A stretch of 64,000 bases of DNA from Cellulomonas chengniuliangii (GCF_024508335.1 NZ_CP101988.1:434001-498000); one strand, 5' to 3'; numbered from the stretch's first letter, positions 1 to 9,007 are shown. Notes: a model not told the origin generated them from the letters alone. Made by a program: numbers and translations.

Positions 1-584
1 ACGGCCTGGTGGAGAAGCGGTCCGGGGGGCTGTACCTCTACACGCCGACCTTCGAGGACCTCGCGGCGCTGTACGAGCTGCGGGTGCTGCTCGAGGTGCA
101 GGGCATCCGCCGCGTGGTGGACGACCCGACCCTCACGCACGACCGCGCGCTCCTCGAGCCCGAGCTGGAGGCGTGGCACGGGCTGCGGGACGAGCGGCCA
201 GCGCCGACCCCCGACTTCGTGACCGTCGACGAGCGCTTCCACACCGTGCTGCTCGCGTCCTCCGGCAACCGCGCGTTGTCGGGAGCGCTCACCCAGGTGA
301 ACCAGAAGATCCGGGCCGTGCGGATGTACGACTACGTCACCGCCGACCGGATGAGCGCGACCGTCGACGAGCACGTCGAGATCGTCGAGCTGGTGCTCGC
401 GGGCCGGCTGCGCAGCGCCCTCGACGCCCTCACCGAGCACGTCGGCGCGTCCAAGGACGTGGTGGTCGAGCGCGCCGCCCATGCGCTCGCGATCGCCACC
501 CGCAGCCACATCGACGGCCGGAGCCCTTTCCCCGCCGCCGACGCCCCCGAACTGAGCACTGCCGACGGACGGAGCCCCCGATGA
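1..584 (+). CDS. GntR-family regulator, FCD domain (5' end outside window)
   Basis: This is the C-terminal part of a GntR-family transcription factor. The reading frame is open to the left edge. The first visible residues (GLVEKRSGG) look like the wing of the winged helix, so most of the DNA-binding domain lies upstream of position 1 and the GTG at 9 is internal. The remainder is an all-helical FCD ligand-binding domain with the usual acidic/His pattern (VDERFH, then DEHVEIVEL, then LTEHV) that binds a metal or an acid ligand. The TGA stop overlaps the ATG of the allophanate hydrolase gene (ATGA at 581-584), so the two are cotranscribed and the regulator probably controls this nitrogen operon. 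The ligand is not known from sequence. Confidence 0.85.
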   Translation, partial: GLVEKRSGGLYLYTPTFEDLAALYELRVLLEVQGIRRVVDDPTLTHDRALLEPELEAWHGLRDERPAPTPDFVTVDERFHTVLLASSGNRALSGALTQVNQKIRAVRMYDYVTADRMSATVDEHVEIVELVLAGRLRSALDALTEHVGASKDVVVERAAHALAIATRSHIDGRSPFPAADAPELSTADGRSPR

Positions 585-2323
585 CCTCTGCACAGACCCG
601 CGGGACCACCCCGTCCACGACCGCCCCCACCGAGCGGGTGCGCGAGGCGTACCGCCGCGACGCGGCCGCCGGGCGCCCCGAGGTGTGGCTGACCCTGCGG
701 CCCGAGGCCGACGTGCTGGCGGACGCCGCCACGGTCGAGTCGCGTCTGGCCGCAGGAGAGGACCTGCCGCTCGCGGGCCTGGTCCTGGCGGTCAAGGACA
801 ACGTCGACGTGGCCGGCCTGCCCACCACGGCGGGGCACCCGGACTTCGCCTACACCCCGGAGCGCACCGCCACCGCGGTGCAGCGCTTGATCGACGCGGG
901 CGTGGTGGTGATGGGCAAGACGGCCCTGGACCAGTTCGCCACCGGCCTCACGGGCGCCCGGAGCCTTGCCGGGGCGGTGCGCTCGGCGGCGGACCCCGAG
1001 CGCGTCAGCGGCGGGTCCAGCTCCGGATCAGGCGCCGCAGTGGGCCTGGGCATCGCCGACCTGGCGATCGCCACGGACACCGCGGGGTCCGGACGCGTGC
1101 CCGCCGCCTTCAACGGCGTCATCGGCGTCAAGCCCACCTACGGCCTCGTGCCCAAGGACGGCGTGGTGCCGGCCTGCCCCTCGTACGACTGCGTGACGGT
1201 GCTCGCGCCGAGCCTCGGGCTGGCCACTCAGGCGATCCGGACGATGACGGGCCCGTCCGCGCTCGACCCCGCCTCGCGCGACTGGCCGTCGGACGCCCGG
1301 CTGGGCGCGCCCGCCGCCCCGCGGGTGGCCGTCCCCCGCGACGAGGACCTGGACACGCTCGGCCCTCAGGCCCGGGAGCACTTCGCCGCCGCCGCCCAGC
1401 GGCTCGAGGCGCGTGGGGCCGTGGTCGCCACGATCGACCTGACGCCGTTCGTGCACGCGGCCCGCCTGCTCTACGACGGCGCCCTCGTCGCCGAGAGGCA
1501 CGCGTCCTTCGGGGAGTTCCTCGCCGCCCACCCCGAGCACGCCGAGCCGTCCGTCGCCGCGATCGCCTCCGTCGCCGCCCAGGTCACCGGGTCCGCGGTG
1601 GTCCGCGACCAGGAGTTGCTGCGCTCGCTGCGGGCCGAGGCGATGGCCGCGTTCGAGGGCTTCGACGCCCTGCTGACGCCCACCGCTCCCAGCCACCCCA
1701 CGGTCGCGGCGGTGCTGGCCGATCCGATCGCCGTCAACTCGGGGCTCGGCGTCTACACCAACTTCGTCAACCTGCTCGGCCTGGCCGCGGTGGCCGTGCC
1801 CGCGGGGGAGTCGGCATCCGAAGGGCTGTTCGGCGTGACGGTGGTGACCCGCGCCTTCGAGGACCAGGTGGGCCTGGACCTGGCCGGGTGGCTCCTCGAC
1901 GAGGAGCCCGGGCAGCCGTACCCGACCACGGGCGTCCCCACGGTCGTGTTCGGGGCGCACCTGCGCGGCGAGGCCCGCAACCACGAGCTGGAGGAGCTCG
2001 GCGCGCGGTTCGTCCGTGAGGTCGTCACCGCCCCGGACTACCGCATGCACGTGACGGATGACGGCGGCCGACCCATCGTGGTCCCCGCCGCGGCCGGCGC
2101 CGGCCAGTCCTTCCCCGGCGAGGAGTGGCTCCTTTCGGAAGCAGCGCTCGGCCGGCTCGTCACGAGGGTCGCCGCGCCGCTGGCCCTCGGGCACGTGACC
2201 CTCGCCGACGGCTCCTCGGTGGTCGGCTTCGCGGGCGCCGTCATCGGCCACGAGGGCGACATCAGCGCCGCCGGCGGGTGGCGCGCCCACCGTCGAGGGC
2301 TCGACGCCCTGCTCGTCCACTGA
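581..2323 (+). CDS. atzF: Allophanate hydrolase
   Basis: The enzyme hydrolyses allophanate (urea-1-carboxylate) to ammonia and CO2, the second step after urea or guanidine carboxylase. The 580-residue protein has an amidase-signature domain with a Ser-cisSer-Lys triad: Lys72 in VKDNVD, the serine-rich loop GGSSSGSG at 144-151, and nucleophile Ser170 in TDTAGSGR. It also has the C-terminal domain that separates allophanate hydrolases from plain amidases (GAHLRGEARNHELEELGARF, then a final GGWRAHRRGLDAL). Length is close to the roughly 600 aa family norm. It overlaps the upstream GntR gene by 4 nt and precedes an ABC importer. No carboxylase is in the window; it may lie upstream. The general amidase GatA is excluded by the C-terminal domain. 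Confidence 0.9.
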   Translation: MTSAQTRGTTPSTTAPTERVREAYRRDAAAGRPEVWLTLRPEADVLADAATVESRLAAGEDLPLAGLVLAVKDNVDVAGLPTTAGHPDFAYTPERTATAVQRLIDAGVVVMGKTALDQFATGLTGARSLAGAVRSAADPERVSGGSSSGSGAAVGLGIADLAIATDTAGSGRVPAAFNGVIGVKPTYGLVPKDGVVPACPSYDCVTVLAPSLGLATQAIRTMTGPSALDPASRDWPSDARLGAPAAPRVAVPRDEDLDTLGPQAREHFAAAAQRLEARGAVVATIDLTPFVHAARLLYDGALVAERHASFGEFLAAHPEHAEPSVAAIASVAAQVTGSAVVRDQELLRSLRAEAMAAFEGFDALLTPTAPSHPTVAAVLADPIAVNSGLGVYTNFVNLLGLAAVAVPAGESASEGLFGVTVVTRAFEDQVGLDLAGWLLDEEPGQPYPTTGVPTVVFGAHLRGEARNHELEELGARFVREVVTAPDYRMHVTDDGGRPIVVPAAAGAGQSFPGEEWLLSEAALGRLVTRVAAPLALGHVTLADGSSVVGFAGAVIGHEGDISAAGGWRAHRRGLDALLVH

Positions 2324-2369
2324 CCCGTCCGCTCCCAGACTCGCCCACCCCCCGGAAGAAGAGGCAACC

Positions 2370-3341
2370 ATGAAGCGCTCTCCCCGTCCCCTCGCCTCCG
2401 TCGCGACAGCGGCACTGCTCGTCGCGGCCCTCGCCGCCTGCGGCTCGGCTGAGGCCGAGACCACCGCGGCCGACGGCTCGACCCTCGTGAAGGTCGGCAC
2501 CCTCAAGGGGCAGCCGCACCTGTTCCACCCGCACCTGTACGCCGACCGGGCCACGGACGACATCACCTTCGAGGTCGTCCAGTTCGACACCTCGCCCGAC
2601 ATCAAGAACGCGGTGGTCAGCGGCAACATCGACTTCGGCGTCACCGGTGTGCCGTCGGCGCTCTCGGGGGCCGCGGCCGGGCAGGACGTCGTGGTGGTGG
2701 CCGGCGCGGCCGACGGCGGCTCAGGCATCGTGGGCAACGCCGACATCACCTCGGTGAAGGACCTGGTGGGCCGCACCGTCGGGTTCCCGCAGGGCTCGTC
2801 GCAGGAGATCCTGCTGCGGCTCACGCTGGAGGCCAACGGCATCGACATCGACGACCTCACGCTGGTGAACCTGTCGTTCTCCGACATGGCGAGCGCGCTG
2901 GCCAGCGGCAAGATCGACGCCTTCTCGAGTGCCGAGCTCGGCCCGTCGATCGCGCTGCAGGCAGGCGCCCGCCAGGTCGTCTCCCCGTACGACACGCCTG
3001 TCGGCAAGGTCAACATCGGACTGGTGACGACCCAGCGGCTGATCGACGAGGACCCCCAGCTGGTGCAGTCGGTGGTCAAGACCCACGTGCGCGCCACGGC
3101 CTACATGGTCTCCAACCCTGACGAGTGGGCCGCCGGCGTCGTCGAGAAGTACGGCCTGGACGCGGCGGTCGTGGAGACGGCCATCGCCAACATCTGGCCG
3201 CGGTGGGACCTCGACGACGAGTACCTGGCCCAGGTCGACGCGCTCACCGAGCAGATGCACGCCCTCGGGTACATCGAGTCCAAGCCCGCCGCAGCGGACG
3301 TGGTCGACCGCACGTTCGTCGCAGCGGCGAAGTCCTCCTGA
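2370..3341 (+). CDS. ABC transporter substrate-binding lipoprotein (NitT/TauT family)
   Basis: A 323-residue solute-binding protein of the SsuA/TauA/NrtA type. It has a basic N-terminus, a hydrophobic stretch and a lipobox (LAAC, Cys at about 24), so it should be a lipid-anchored extracytoplasmic receptor. The body shows the family pattern: VKVGTLKGQ near the start, DFGVTGVPSAL, then DLVGRTVGFPQGSSQEILL and a C-terminal helical region. It follows atzF by 46 nt and precedes the matching permease and ATPase. Together with the allophanate hydrolase this points to uptake of a small nitrogen compound such as urea, guanidine or an amide rather than sulfonate; that substrate is an inference from context. 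Confidence 0.85.
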   Translation: MKRSPRPLASVATAALLVAALAACGSAEAETTAADGSTLVKVGTLKGQPHLFHPHLYADRATDDITFEVVQFDTSPDIKNAVVSGNIDFGVTGVPSALSGAAAGQDVVVVAGAADGGSGIVGNADITSVKDLVGRTVGFPQGSSQEILLRLTLEANGIDIDDLTLVNLSFSDMASALASGKIDAFSSAELGPSIALQAGARQVVSPYDTPVGKVNIGLVTTQRLIDEDPQLVQSVVKTHVRATAYMVSNPDEWAAGVVEKYGLDAAVVETAIANIWPRWDLDDEYLAQVDALTEQMHALGYIESKPAAADVVDRTFVAAAKSS

Positions 3342-3346
3342 TCCGC

Positions 3347-3381
3347 GGCGCCTGGCCAGGCGAGTCGCCTGGCCAGGCGCC
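3347..3381 (+). terminator. Strong hairpin between binding protein and permease genes
   Basis: A perfect 16-bp inverted repeat (GCGCCTGGCCAGGCGA and its complement, separated by one G at 3364, extendable by one pair) sits 6 nt after the binding-protein stop and ends 23 nt before the permease ATG. There is no T-tract. It probably acts as an mRNA 3'-end stabiliser or partial terminator that keeps binding-protein transcript in excess over the membrane components. Confidence 0.6.
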
Positions 3382-3403
3382 CCACCCACCGCAAGGAGGT
3401 CCG

Positions 3404-4342
3404 ATGACCACCCCGACCTTGACCCCCGGATCCGCCGCCCCCGCGGCTGCCCGCCAGCCGTCCCCCGACGCTCAGCAGGGGGCTCGCCGTCGACCAGCGC
3501 CGCTGCTCCGCCGACGCGCGCCACGCGCGAAGTCCCGCGACTGGAAGGGCGGGCTGCGCGCCGTCGGCCTCGCGCTCCCCGTCCCCGTGATCGTCCTCGT
3601 GCTGTGGCACCTGGGCGTCCGCAACGCCTGGACCCTGCCGTTCGGCATCCAGATGGCCTTCGTGCCCACCCCGGGCGAGGTGCTCAGCCGCATGGTGGAC
3701 ATCGCCGTCGGGTCGGAGAAGGACGCCTTCAGCGGGAGCTTGTGGGAGCACATGTGGGCCTCGACCGGGCGCGTGCTCAGCGGCTTCGGCATCGCCGCCG
3801 CGTGCGCCATCCCGCTCGGCATCCTGATGGGCCGGTACGGCGTGGTCAACCGGATGTTCGACCCGGTGGTCAACCTGGTGCGGCCCGTGCCCGTCACCGC
3901 ATGGGCGCCGCTGACGCTGCTGATCATCGGCTTTGGTGACAGGTCGACGATCTTCCTGGTGTTCCTCGCGGCGTTCTTCCCGATCCTGCTCAACACGATC
4001 GCGGGGGTGCGGCGGGTCCCGGTGCGGCTGCTGGAGGCCGCGGCGATGCTCGGCACCAAGCCCGCCCAGGTGCTCTACAAGGTCGTGCTGCCGTCCGCCA
4101 TGCACAGCATCGTCGGAGGGCTGCGGATCGCCCTGGGGCTGTGCTGGGTGATCCTCGTGGTCGGGGAGACGGTCGGCATCAGCGTCGGCCTCGGCTCGAT
4201 GATCACGCAGGCCCGCGACATGTCGAAGACGGACCTGATCGTCGCCGGCATGGTCGTGATCGGCCTCGCCGGGTTCGTGGCCGACCGCCTCCTCGCCCTC
4301 CTCGTCAAGGCCGTCACGCGCGGCCGCCCGACCCTCTCCTAG
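3404..4342 (+). CDS. ABC transporter permease (NitT/TauT family)
   Basis: A 312-residue inner-membrane permease of the SsuC/TauC type. A proline- and arginine-rich cytoplasmic N-terminus (1-50) precedes about six membrane segments. The EAA loop that contacts the ATPase is at residues 211-230 (EAAAMLGTKPAQVLYKVVLP), and residues 160-180 carry the family stretch with RPVPVTAWAPL. The ATG at 3404 is chosen because a good ribosome site (AAGGAGG) lies just upstream; the open frame extends further 5' but runs through the binding-protein gene. The ATPase gene follows after 8 nt. Confidence 0.88.
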   Translation: MTTPTLTPGSAAPAAARQPSPDAQQGARRRPAPLLRRRAPRAKSRDWKGGLRAVGLALPVPVIVLVLWHLGVRNAWTLPFGIQMAFVPTPGEVLSRMVDIAVGSEKDAFSGSLWEHMWASTGRVLSGFGIAAACAIPLGILMGRYGVVNRMFDPVVNLVRPVPVTAWAPLTLLIIGFGDRSTIFLVFLAAFFPILLNTIAGVRRVPVRLLEAAAMLGTKPAQVLYKVVLPSAMHSIVGGLRIALGLCWVILVVGETVGISVGLGSMITQARDMSKTDLIVAGMVVIGLAGFVADRLLALLVKAVTRGRPTLS

Positions 4343-4350
4343 GAGCCACC

Positions 4351-5157
4351 ATGCCTCGCATCGGAACAGAACGGCCGCAGCACCCCGCCGCGATCAGCGT
4401 GCAGGGCCTCGGCAAGCGGTACAACGCGAGCGACGCCGTGCCCGCGATGGCCGGCGTGGACCTCGAGGTCGCCGAGGGCGAGCTCATCACCGTCGTCGGG
4501 GCCAGCGGCTGCGGCAAGAGCACCCTGCTGCGCATCCTCGCCGGTTTCGAGACGGCCACCGAGGGCGTGGTGACCATCGCGGGGGAGCCGGTGGACGGCC
4601 CCGGCCCTGATCGTGGCGTGGTGTTCCAGGACTACGGGCTGTTCCCGTGGCTCACCGTCGCGGAGAACATCGGCTACGGCCCCAAGCAGAAGCGGTACTC
4701 GTCCGCTGTCGTCTCGGAGCGGGTGGACGCGCTGCTCGAGTCTGTCGGGCTGACGCGCTTCGCCCGCAAGTTCCCCGGCGAGCTCAGCGGCGGCATGCAG
4801 CAGCGCGTCGCGATCGCGCGGGTCCTCGCCAACGACCCGGCCGTGATGCTCATGGACGAGCCGTTCGGCGCCCTGGACGCGCTCACCCGCAGCTCGATGC
4901 AGCACGAGCTGAGCCGCATCCACCGGGAGACCGGCACCACGGTCCTGTTCGTCACGCACAGCATCGAGGAGGCCGTGGTCCTCGCCGACCGCGTGGTGGT
5001 CATGGCGGGCGGCGCCTCGCACGGCGTCCCCGGTCACATCCGCGAGATCGTGCCCGTGCCGCTCGGGCCAGGGCGCGACGTCACGAGCCCCGAGGTCAAT
5101 GACCTCAAGCGGCACGTCTCGGCGCTGGTGCACCAGGGCAACGAGGCCGCGGCCTGA
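4351..5157 (+). CDS. ABC transporter ATP-binding protein (NitT/TauT family)
   Basis: A 268-residue nucleotide-binding subunit of the SsuB/TauB type that powers the preceding permease. The Walker A loop is GASGCGKS at 50-57, the signature LSGGMQQ at 145-151, Walker B VMLMDEP at 165-171 and the switch His at 203. The Q-loop FQDYGLFPWLTV is typical of nitrate/taurine-type importers. It ends the operon; a GC-rich stretch with the 14-bp palindrome GCCGGGGCCCCGGC (5174-5187) follows and may help terminate. Regulation is presumably by the upstream GntR protein. Confidence 0.9.
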   Translation: MPRIGTERPQHPAAISVQGLGKRYNASDAVPAMAGVDLEVAEGELITVVGASGCGKSTLLRILAGFETATEGVVTIAGEPVDGPGPDRGVVFQDYGLFPWLTVAENIGYGPKQKRYSSAVVSERVDALLESVGLTRFARKFPGELSGGMQQRVAIARVLANDPAVMLMDEPFGALDALTRSSMQHELSRIHRETGTTVLFVTHSIEEAVVLADRVVVMAGGASHGVPGHIREIVPVPLGPGRDVTSPEVNDLKRHVSALVHQGNEAAA

Positions 5158-5266
5158 CAGAGGAGCGGGGGCAGCCGGGGCCCCGGCGCGCCGCGCCGCG
5201 TGATGTCCCCGCGACGGTTTCCGCCGGGTGCAGGATGGACGGCGGAACCGGACGAAAGGGGTGAGC

Positions 5267-5779
5267 ATGACGACGTGGACGACGGGACGTGCGCGCAGGG
5301 CCGGGAGCGGCGCGGCGGTGCTCTGCGCGGTCCTGCTCGGCGCCGGGTGCGCGACTGACGACGCGGTGGTCGTGGGGGCGGGACCCTCCACCGCGGCGTC
5401 CTCATCGGGCCCGACGGGAGCCCTCAGCCAGTCCGCGGCCCCCAGCCCCTCGGGTGCGCCCGCGACCCCGGATACCCTCGCGGAGTCCTGGTCGAGCGAC
5501 CCGGCCGCCGAGACCCTCGTGGCCCGGGCGGAGCAGCCGGACAGGCTGCTGGTCACCACGCTCGGCAGCTCCACGTGCCCTGAGCTGCCGGTGGACGCGA
5601 CGTGGGACGCACGCCGCACGTCCCTGCGGATCGCGGCCGCCCACGATCAGGGCGTGGACCGGCCCTGCACCATGGACCTGGTGCCGACCACGAGCGTCGT
5701 GCCGATCGAGGGGCTGCCCGACTACGAGTTCACGGCGACGGTGAACGGCGAGGCGATCACCGTCCCGCCGGTGGGATAG
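5267..5779 (+). CDS. Small secreted lipoprotein of unknown function
   Basis: A 170-residue protein with an arginine-rich N-terminus, a hydrophobic segment and a lipobox ending LGAGC (Cys about 30), followed by a low-complexity Ser/Pro/Thr/Ala linker and a small domain of about 90 residues with two cysteines (STCPEL and RPCTMD) that could form a disulfide. The ATG at 5267 is preferred over the GTG at 5228 because AAAGGGG lies 5-6 nt upstream. I do not recognise the domain. It stands alone between the nitrogen operon and an MFS transporter. Confidence 0.7.
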   Translation: MTTWTTGRARRAGSGAAVLCAVLLGAGCATDDAVVVGAGPSTAASSSGPTGALSQSAAPSPSGAPATPDTLAESWSSDPAAETLVARAEQPDRLLVTTLGSSTCPELPVDATWDARRTSLRIAAAHDQGVDRPCTMDLVPTTSVVPIEGLPDYEFTATVNGEAITVPPVG

Positions 5780-5852
5780 CCCTCCCTCCCTCGCAGGTGA
5801 GACGGGGCGCCGGCGCGTTGGATCAGCCTCGAGCCTGGCTAGCATGGCGGCC

Positions 5853-5891
5853 ATGCCCGCTGCCGCGCCGTCCCTCCCGTCGCACGCGTGA
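5853..5891 (+). other. Possible 12-codon leader ORF upstream of MFS gene
   Basis: A -10-like hexamer TAGCAT (5840-5845) is followed 7 nt later by ATG at 5853, the spacing expected for a leaderless start. The ORF encodes MPAAAPSLPSHA and its TGA overlaps the GTG start of the MFS gene (GTGA at 5888-5891). It could couple translation to the transporter. It is short and only positional evidence supports it. Confidence 0.3.
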
Positions 5892-7222
5892 GGCGGGCCG
5901 CGGACCGGCCGGCGCTGACGTACACCGCGACCCGCCGCGCCTGCTACACCGGGTTCGTCACCCAGGCCGTCGTCAACAACCTCGCGCCGCTGTTGTTCAT
6001 CGTCTTCCAGACGTCTTACGACGTGCCGGTCGAGATGCTCGGGCGGCTGGTGCTGCTGAACTTCGGAGTCCAACTCCTCACCGACATCGTCGCGGTGCGG
6101 TTCGCCGATCGGATCGGGTTCCGCATCCCGCTGGTGCTCGCCCACGCGCTCGCCGTGCTGGGCCTCGTTCTGCTGGCGGTGGCCCCGGCCATCGCGCCGT
6201 CGCCGTACGCCGGCCTGTGCGTCGCCGTCGTCGTGTACGCGATCGGCGGCGGCCTGCTCGAAGTGATGATCAGCCCGGTGGTCGACGCGCTGCCCAGCCC
6301 GCAGGAGGGCAAGGCCGCCGCGATGAGCCTGCTGCACTCGTTCTACTGCTGGGGCCAGGTGGCCGTCGTCGGTGGCACCACCGCGGTGCTCGCGATGACC
6401 GGGTTCGGCTCATGGCAGGTGCTGCCGCTGATCTGGGCCGTCGTGCCCGCCGTCAACTTCGTGCTGTTCCTCCGGGTGCCGCTGCCCCCGACGGTGCCCG
6501 AGGAGCACCGCATGTCGCTGCGCTCGCTGTTCGGGGCCCCGGCGTTCCTGTGCGCGCTGGTGCTGATGATGACGGCCGGAGCCGCGGAGCTGACCATGTC
6601 GCAGTGGTCCTCGTTCTTCGCCGAGACGTCGCTCGGGGTCACGAAGGCCTGGGGCGACCTGGCCGGCCCGGGCCTGTTCGCTGTGCTCATGGGCATCGGG
6701 CGGATCGTCTACGGGTTGTGGGGCGCGCGCATCCCGCTGGCGCCCACGATGATCGGCGCCGGCTCGCTGTCGGTCCTGTGCTACCTGGTCGCGACCCTCT
6801 CGTCGAGCGCGGTGGTGAGCCTCGCCGCGTGCGCGGTGTGCGGCCTGGCGGTGAGCATCATGTGGCCGGGAACGTTCAGCCTGGCCGCGGCACGGTTCCC
6901 GTGGGGCGGCGCGGCGATGTTCGCGGTGCTGGCGGTCATGGGCGACCTCGGGGGAGCCGTGGGGCCGTGGCTGACCGGCGTCGTGGCCGATGCGACGAGC
7001 ACGTCCACGGGCGCCCTCGGCTCGCTGGCCGCGGTGCTGCCCGGCGACGGCGGCTCGGGCCTGAGGGTCGGGCTCCTGGGCGCGGGCGTGTTCCCGCTCG
7101 TGCTGGTGGTGTGCGCGATCGCGTGGACCGTCCTCGCGCGCCGCGGGTCCGTGTCGACGGCAGTGCTGGCCGATGACGCGGCGAGCCAGGCGGCTGGCGA
7201 GGTGGCGGCGCCGGGGCGCTGA
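5888..7222 (+). CDS. MFS transporter
   Basis: A 444-residue membrane protein with about twelve hydrophobic segments in two halves and the charged loop between segments 2 and 3 seen in MFS carriers (RFADRIGFRIP). The C-terminal tail is hydrophilic. The GTG at 5888 has no clear ribosome site; it overlaps the stop of a short upstream ORF, which may supply ribosomes. The substrate cannot be told from sequence; sugar or drug/proton transport are both possible. It is transcribed in the same direction as a second MFS gene starting 93 nt downstream, which appears to have its own promoter. Confidence 0.8.
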   Translation: MRRAADRPALTYTATRRACYTGFVTQAVVNNLAPLLFIVFQTSYDVPVEMLGRLVLLNFGVQLLTDIVAVRFADRIGFRIPLVLAHALAVLGLVLLAVAPAIAPSPYAGLCVAVVVYAIGGGLLEVMISPVVDALPSPQEGKAAAMSLLHSFYCWGQVAVVGGTTAVLAMTGFGSWQVLPLIWAVVPAVNFVLFLRVPLPPTVPEEHRMSLRSLFGAPAFLCALVLMMTAGAAELTMSQWSSFFAETSLGVTKAWGDLAGPGLFAVLMGIGRIVYGLWGARIPLAPTMIGAGSLSVLCYLVATLSSSAVVSLAACAVCGLAVSIMWPGTFSLAAARFPWGGAAMFAVLAVMGDLGGAVGPWLTGVVADATSTSTGALGSLAAVLPGDGGSGLRVGLLGAGVFPLVLVVCAIAWTVLARRGSVSTAVLADDAASQAAGEVAAPGR

Positions 7223-7314
7223 CGGCAAGCCGGCTCCGGCCTCCGGGCACGGCGGGCCGTCCATGGAGTGGAATTTGGCGGGCCGTGGCAGCGCTCCCCC
7301 GATACGGTCCGCGC

Positions 7315-8538
7315 ATGCGCCCACCTGTCCCGGTCGGGATCCTGCCCGCCGTCGAGCCCTCGTTGCGCCACCAGCGTTGGAGCGTGACGTTCCTGTTCAC
7401 GCTCGCCGGGCTCGTGATCGGCGGATGGGCGTCCCGCGTGCCCGACGTGAAGCTCGCGGTGGGCGCCAGCTCAGCGACGTGGGGCGCGGTCAACATCGCC
7501 TCGGCTGTCGGGGTGCTCGGGTCGATGCTGCTGGTCGCCGTGCTCATCGTGCGGGTGGGCCCGAGAAGGCTGTCGCTCGTCGCGGCGCCGTTGGCGTTGC
7601 TCGCCCCGGTGGTGAACGCGTTGGCGGACCATCCCTGGCAGCTCGCGCCCGGCCTGCTCGTGCACGGGGCTGCCCTCGGGCTGCTGCAGGCGCCGATGAA
7701 CGCCCAGGCCGTCGCCGTCGAGAAGGCCTACGGGCGCCCGATCCTCACGTCCTTCCACGCGTGCTTCAGCATCGGCGCGCTCACCGGCGCGCTCCTGGCC
7801 GCCGGCGCCGCGGCGATGCACGTGTCACCGTTCCCGCAGTTCGCGCTGACGTCGTCGCTCCTGGCCGTCGGCCTGGTCCTCGCGGCACGGCGGCTGCCCG
7901 CTGACCCGCCGCGCGCCACCGGCGGACAGGCCGGCCGGGCGCAGCTGGTGGACGGCATGGCGCTGCTCGCGGTGATGGCCTTCCTCGCGCTCTTCGCCGA
8001 GGGTGTCTCGGCCAACTGGAGCGCCATCTACGCCCGGGAGTCGGTGGGAGCCCTCGGGGCGTGGCCGGCCGCGACCTACGGCGGCTTCGCCCTGGCGATG
8101 GTGGTGGGCCGCCTGTTCGGCGACCGGGTGCGCCACCGCGTCGGGACGGAGCGGATGCTGGTGGGGAGCGGTCTGCTCGCAGCCGCCGGGGTGGGGCTCG
8201 CCCTGGCGACGCACACCACCGTCGGAGCGATCGCCGGGTTCGCGATCGCCGGCCTCGGGCTGTCCTCGATCGTGCCCACCATCTACAGCCTCGCGGGGAG
8301 CCTGCCGGGCCTGCCGCCGGGCCGCGGGGTGGCGCTCGTGGCCCTCGGCGCGTGGCCGGCGCAGCTCATCGCGCCACCGCTCGTCGGCGGCGTCGCCGAG
8401 CTCACCGGCCTGCGCACGTCGCTGCTCGTGGTCGTCGCCTGTGCGACCGCCGTCGCGGTGCTCGTGGCGGTGCGCAGGGGACGGCTCGTCCCGCCTGCGG
8501 GCCGGGCTGACGCAGAGGTCGAGGCCGCCCGCGGCTGA
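7315..8538 (+). CDS. MFS transporter
   Basis: A 407-residue carrier with about twelve membrane segments and little extramembrane sequence apart from a 15-residue N-terminus. The motif GRLFGDRVRHRVG after segment 7-8 is the MFS repeat of motif A. The ATG at 7315 is chosen because TACGGT lies exactly 6 nt upstream, the leaderless pattern used repeatedly in this window; an in-frame GTG at 7285 lacks such a signal. Substrate unknown. It resembles sugar/sugar-acid or fucose-permease-like MFS proteins only in general shape. Confidence 0.8.
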   Translation: MRPPVPVGILPAVEPSLRHQRWSVTFLFTLAGLVIGGWASRVPDVKLAVGASSATWGAVNIASAVGVLGSMLLVAVLIVRVGPRRLSLVAAPLALLAPVVNALADHPWQLAPGLLVHGAALGLLQAPMNAQAVAVEKAYGRPILTSFHACFSIGALTGALLAAGAAAMHVSPFPQFALTSSLLAVGLVLAARRLPADPPRATGGQAGRAQLVDGMALLAVMAFLALFAEGVSANWSAIYARESVGALGAWPAATYGGFALAMVVGRLFGDRVRHRVGTERMLVGSGLLAAAGVGLALATHTTVGAIAGFAIAGLGLSSIVPTIYSLAGSLPGLPPGRGVALVALGAWPAQLIAPPLVGGVAELTGLRTSLLVVVACATAVAVLVAVRRGRLVPPAGRADAEVEAARG

Positions 8539-8581
8539 GGGGATCCTCCGCTGGGGGAGCCCTGGGCGGCGGCTCCCCGGC

Positions 8582-8899
8582 TCAGGCGTCGGGAGGCGGG
8601 CTGCTCGTGTCGCGGCGGCCGAACAGCCGCCGCACCGCGTTCCACAGCCGCAGGGCACTCGCGTTCATCCGGCCCAGCAGGGTGGCCGCCCAGGTGAACT
8701 CCGCGGCCAGCACGGCCACCCCGGCGAAGATCGCGAGCCAGCCGGGGCCGGGGAGCACCAGCATGGCGATGCCGGCCAGGATCAGTCCCGTCCCGATCAC
8801 GGCCACGACGATCCAGCGGAGCGGCCCGGGCAGCGAGGACACGGCAGACCTGATCTGTGCGGGCAGCCCGCCCTCAGGCGCGCGGTCGGAGTCGGTCAC
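8582..8899 (-). CDS. PGPGW-motif membrane protein (TIGR02611-like)
   Basis: A small membrane protein of about 105 residues. Two hydrophobic segments flank the hallmark motif LPGPGWLAIF, which defines the PGPGW family of putative transmembrane proteins of unknown role. The C-terminus is basic and hydrophilic. The GTG at 8899 is chosen as start because CACGAT stands 6 nt upstream in the leaderless arrangement; a longer frame opens at 8932. It is convergent with the MFS gene ending at 8538. Confidence 0.75.
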   Translation of the reverse strand: MTDSDRAPEGGLPAQIRSAVSSLPGPLRWIVVAVIGTGLILAGIAMLVLPGPGWLAIFAGVAVLAAEFTWAATLLGRMNASALRLWNAVRRLFGRRDTSSPPPDA

Positions 8900-9007
8900 A
8901 CCCCGATCGTGCCAGTCCTGCCCGCCGCGCACAGCGTCGTCCGCCGAGAGCGGAGACGAGCGTGTCGGGGCGGTCAGAGTGGGTGCGGGGAATGTGGCGG
9001 TGGCCGC

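Noticed and set aside
7287..7300. AGCGCT upstream of the second MFS gene as another LacI box
   Set aside because: The flanks (GGC and CCC) lack the TGGAAA half-site, so it does not fit the shared box.
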